This document shows, in pieces, positions 5,917 through 7,973 of a DNA stretch of 7,973 nt; position 1 is the stretch's first letter, and each line of letters opens with the position of its first letter. The stretch lies in contig JBNLAT010000076.1 in NCBI GenBank assembly GCA_050302275.1, positions 1 through 7,973 of the forward strand, in the 5' to 3' direction. Origin of the DNA: JAPHTQ01 sp050302275 (GTDB taxonomy: Bacteria > Pseudomonadota > Gammaproteobacteria > Thiohalomonadales > Thiohalomonadaceae). The notes under the pieces were generated by a model. It was not told where the DNA came from. It did not search any database and saw only the letters and a list, made by a program, of their open reading frames with translations. A program made the translations under genes and the position numbers.

Positions 5917-6951
5917 ATGCATCATACTAACGAACACATCATCAAACACAAGGTTGGACTGCTGAATTTGGCAGAGGAATTGGGTAATGTTTCCAAGGCG
6001 TGTCAGGTCATGGGACTATCGCGGGACACATTCTATCGCTACAAACAGGCAGTTACAGAAGGTGGTGTAGACGCTTTGCTGAACAAGAGCAGGCGCAAAG
6101 CCAACCCAAAGAACCGGGTTGATGAAAAGACGGAAAGTGCCGTTGTTGCCTATGCCGTGGATGTTCCGGCGCACGGTCAAGTCAGAGTCAGTAACGAACT
6201 GAGGAAACAGGGGATTTTCGTCTCGCCAACCGGCGTTCGTAGCATCTGGTTGAGACACGATTTACATAGCTTCAAAAAGCGACTGAAGGCACTGGAAGAG
6301 AAGATTGCCCGGGAAGGCATTATTCTGACGGAGGCTCAGGTTGCCGCCCTAGAAAAGAAGCAGCAAGACGACGAAGCAGCCGGTGAGATCGAGACGGCCC
6401 ACCCAGGCTACCTCGGCTCCCAGGACACCTTCTACGTAGGCACATTGAAGGGTGTTGGCCGGATCTACCAGCAGACCTTCGTTGACACCTATTCGAAAGT
6501 GGCCTTTGCCAAGCTCTACAGCACAAAGACGCCGATTACTGCAGCTGATCTGCTGAACGATCGGGTATTACCGTTCTTCGAACGCCACGAGTTGCCGATG
6601 CTACGTATTCTGACCGATCGGGGAACTGAGTATTGCGGTCGCGCTGAAAAGCACGATTATCAGCTCTACCTGGCGCTCAACGACATCGACCACACCAAGA
6701 CCAAGGTGAAGTCACCACAGACCAACGGTATCTGTGAGCGTTTCCATAAGAGCATCCTGCAGGAGTTCTACCAGGTAACATTCCGCACGAAGCTCTATGC
6801 TGATCTGGAAAGCTTGCAGGTTGATCTAGATGAGTGGCTGATGTACTACAATGAGCACAGAACGCATCAGGGAAAGATGTGCTGTGGCCGGACGCCGCTG
6901 GCCACGCTTGAAGACGGAAAACGAATCTGGAAGGAAAAGAATGTAGGCTGA
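5917..6951 (+). CDS. IS481-family transposase
   Basis: This intact 344-residue DDE transposase is of normal length for the family. An N-terminal helix-turn-helix at about 18-45 (GNVSKACQVMGLSRDTFYRY) should bind the element ends. The integrase core carries D170 (SQDTFYVGTLKG), D234 (LTDRGTEYCG) and E274 (NGICERFH), plus the conserved FVDTYSKVAF and the closing YYNEHRTHQGKMCCGRTPL segment. A charged helical stretch (about 118-160) separates the two domains. AAGAGG lies 8 nt before the ATG but is partly buried in the leader hairpin. No damage is visible, so the element could still move. The alternative, another rve-core family such as IS3, is unlikely because there is no second overlapping frame. 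Confidence 0.95.
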   Translation: MHHTNEHIIKHKVGLLNLAEELGNVSKACQVMGLSRDTFYRYKQAVTEGGVDALLNKSRRKANPKNRVDEKTESAVVAYAVDVPAHGQVRVSNELRKQGIFVSPTGVRSIWLRHDLHSFKKRLKALEEKIAREGIILTEAQVAALEKKQQDDEAAGEIETAHPGYLGSQDTFYVGTLKGVGRIYQQTFVDTYSKVAFAKLYSTKTPITAADLLNDRVLPFFERHELPMLRILTDRGTEYCGRAEKHDYQLYLALNDIDHTKTKVKSPQTNGICERFHKSILQEFYQVTFRTKLYADLESLQVDLDEWLMYYNEHRTHQGKMCCGRTPLATLEDGKRIWKEKNVG

Positions 6952-6970
6952 ACTTGACCTGACAGACACG

Positions 6971-6987
6971 CCATCGAAACCGGTAAC
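6971..6987 (-). repeat. IS481 subterminal inverted repeat, right copy
   Basis: CCATCGAAACCGGTAAC (plus strand) is the 16-of-17 partner of 5860-5876 and joins directly to the right terminal repeat at 6988. Confidence 0.75.
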
Positions 6988-7013
6988 TGTCAGATCAAGT
7001 CGCGACTACTACA
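6988..7013 (-). repeat. IS481 right terminal inverted repeat
   Basis: On the minus strand this reads TGTAGTAGTCGCGACTTGAT and onward, the partner of 5814-5839. It is followed directly by the CCTTATT duplication. Confidence 0.92.
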
Positions 7014-7138
7014 CCTTATTCACACTGGGACGGCGTATCCTCGACACCATGCCCCAGTACGTACATCGACTCAAACCATGGCGAGCGTTGAACGGTTTTT
7101 CAGCTCAAGCTGAAGCGGCATGTTTGGAATCAGCATAA
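7014..7138 (+). pseudogene. IS10-like transposase, separated 3' end
   Basis: After the IS481 right end and its CCTTATT duplication, the original reading frame resumes (TTA at 7016) and encodes LFTLGRRILDTMPQYVHRLK and about 20 more residues, ending in TAA at 7136-7138. It continues the 5' part in the correct frame once the inner element and one duplication copy are removed. This confirms that the gene was intact before the insertion. The fragment has no start of its own and is not expected to be expressed as a protein. Confidence 0.9.
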
Positions 7139-7156
7139 AATGCGGGGAAACCTCAG

Positions 7157-7165
7157 GTTCTGACC
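7157..7165. repeat. Right 9-bp target duplication of the IS4 element
   Basis: GTTCTGACC is the exact partner of 4593-4601. It continues into CCGGTTTCCCC (7166-7176), which resembles the element's own end. Confidence 0.9.
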
Positions 7166-7208
7166 CCGGTTTCCCCGGAATTCCAGAATTCCTGTTCCCG
7201 TTTCTATT

Positions 7209-7478
7209 TCAATCGTCGTTTTCGTATATTTTTTTAACTCCTAGATATTCCAAAGAGAATAGGGTGATTCCAATTCCAAGAGCAAAATCTAACAAAATGA
7301 TGATAATTATATTATCAAAAAAGTCATAAATTAGTATTGCCAATACAAACCATGACACCGATATCACAGTAGTAATTAGGAGTGTATTTATAGACAGGAC
7401 TGATTTGCATACACTACACTGAAATCGTGTTCGCAAATCAAAATAATTTAATTTGTTATTACAAACAGGGCATTTCAT
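7209..7478 (-). CDS. Zinc-ribbon protein with two membrane helices, candidate Rhs immunity protein
   Basis: This 89-residue protein starts at 7478. An in-frame ATG at 7517 is rejected because GGAG lies 8 nt before 7478. Residues 3-6 (CPVC) and 21-24 (CSVC) form a likely zinc ribbon. Two hydrophobic helices follow at about 32-50 (NTLLITTVISVSWFVLAIL) and 55-76, joined by a short YDFFD turn, and the tail is acidic (ENDD). The family is not recognised. Its start overlaps the stop of the Rhs gene by one base (TAATG), so the two are probably translated together. Rhs effectors are known to be followed by small immunity genes that are often membrane-bound, which makes this a candidate, but the function is not shown. 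Confidence 0.75.
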   Translation of the reverse strand: MKCPVCNNKLNYFDLRTRFQCSVCKSVLSINTLLITTVISVSWFVLAILIYDFFDNIIIIILLDFALGIGITLFSLEYLGVKKIYENDD

Positions 7479-7973
7479 TACTGCGCTCCAACTTGACATG
7501 AATTCTTTTTGCCACACTTGTCATGGCAAATAGCAGCGATCCCAGCCCTACAACCTCCAGCCGCCATTGCGCCAGTTACAGGATCTTCCATAAGTGAGAC
7601 ACCTGCTTGCATTAAAGTACATAACCCACCATTTACTACCATACATTCTATAAAACAACCGTCATGGTTTGGATAACTTGGATATGGCTCGCAATCGAAA
7701 GTATTTGGATACTCATCCTCGTAGTTACGCATTGGCACCGCCCTATGACCAGGCGGACAGAATGGCGCTTTTCCCTTTGGATCTATCCTATTTATAGGAT
7801 TTGCATTTGCATACAGATAAGTATTAATACCACCTTCTATACCAATCGGATCCGACTGCAGATACCTCCCCGTACTCGGATCGTAATCCCTAAAGTAGTT
7901 GTAATAATTCCCCGTCTCCTCATCAAAATACTGCCCCGGAAATCCCAACGGCATCTCAATCGCCGCCACATTC
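7478..7973 (-). CDS. Rhs-family protein, C-terminal end with cysteine-rich tip
   Basis: The gene runs off the right edge; the frame stays open to the last bases, so the N-terminal part is missing. Counting from the GTG at 7969, residues 10-67 match the Rhs-associated core (FPGQYFDEETGNYYNYFRDY, then GRYLQSDPIG and NPINRIDPKGK), the point where Rhs proteins switch to a variable tip. The tip (68-163, 96 residues) has nine cysteines across its core boundary and end (71, 93, 105, 109, 117, 140, 148, 152, 158), and I do not recognise its family. A paired C-x3-C appears twice (105-109 and 148-152). In Rhs systems such tips are often toxins released inside the shell. Here toxicity is inferred from position only; a degenerate tip is also possible. 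Confidence 0.85.
   Translation of the reverse strand, partial: NVAAIEMPLGFPGQYFDEETGNYYNYFRDYDPSTGRYLQSDPIGIEGGINTYLYANANPINRIDPKGKAPFCPPGHRAVPMRNYEDEYPNTFDCEPYPSYPNHDGCFIECMVVNGGLCTLMQAGVSLMEDPVTGAMAAGGCRAGIAAICHDKCGKKNSCQVGAQ

Larger units (their letters stand above)
5814..7013 (+). mobile_element. IS481-family insertion sequence, complete
   Basis: The 26-bp terminal inverted repeats (5814-5839 and 6988-7013) begin TGTAGTAGT and share GACTTGATCTGACA, differing at three adjacent bases (TCA against CGC). An exact 7-bp duplication CCTTATT flanks the element (5807-5813 and 7014-7020), within the range known for IS481. Total length is 1200 bp with one intact transposase. It inserted into the IS10-like transposase gene, so it is the younger of the two elements. 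Confidence 0.95.
4602..7156 (+). mobile_element. IS4-family (IS10-like) insertion sequence, interrupted by IS481
   Basis: The left end CTGAGGTTTCCCC(T)C (4602-4616) and the right end, which reads CTGAGGTTTCCCC(G)C on the minus strand (7142-7156), are near-perfect inverted repeats. They are flanked by an exact 9-bp direct repeat GTTCTGACC (4593-4601 and 7157-7165), the duplication size known for IS10-type elements. Subtracting the 1200-bp inner element and its extra 7-bp duplication leaves 1348 bp, close to IS10 (1329 bp). The transposase reads left to right and is split. Confidence 0.93.

Overview
The window is a stack of mobile DNA next to the end of an Rhs gene, most likely from a gammaproteobacterium. 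That placement is an inference from the IS21, IS4 (IS10-like) and IS481 families and the Rhs core; I cannot name a genus. No rRNA, tRNA or CRISPR array is visible, and I see no clear housekeeping gene.

Positions 1-4487 look like one end of a large IS21-type transposon that continues off the left edge. On the minus strand lies a tightly packed operon, read right to left: a small protein repeating the DNA-binding N-terminus of IstA (2557-2802), the transposase istA (1029-2555), the AAA+ helper istB (246-1025), and a protein with a DnaG-like CHC2 zinc finger that overlaps istB and runs off the window (253 to 1). Upstream of the operon is a regulatory stretch with a possible small RNA (about 2953-3021), then a divergent gene pair: a predicted DNA-binding protein (3119-3445, minus) and an unrecognised 246-residue protein (3569-4309, plus). 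Next come 23-bp repeats, a perfect 14-bp palindrome and an ACTGACA terminus (4371-4487), which resemble the multi-repeat ends of IS21 elements. If this reading is right, the cargo genes sit inside the element, on the promoter side of istA.

Positions 4602-7156 are an IS10-like IS4-family element with clear inverted ends and an exact 9-bp target duplication (GTTCTGACC). Its transposase is split by an IS481-family element (5814-7013) that has 26-bp inverted ends and an exact 7-bp duplication (CCTTATT). Removing the inner element and one duplication copy restores a 400-residue transposase whose D97/D161/E292 positions match those known for IS10. The IS481 transposase is intact and has a strong hairpin in front of its start codon.

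Positions 7209-7973, on the minus strand, hold the last part of an Rhs protein (conserved core plus a 96-residue cysteine-rich tip). Its stop codon overlaps the start of a small zinc-ribbon protein with two membrane helices. The layout resembles an Rhs effector tip with its cognate immunity gene, but neither function can be proven from sequence alone.
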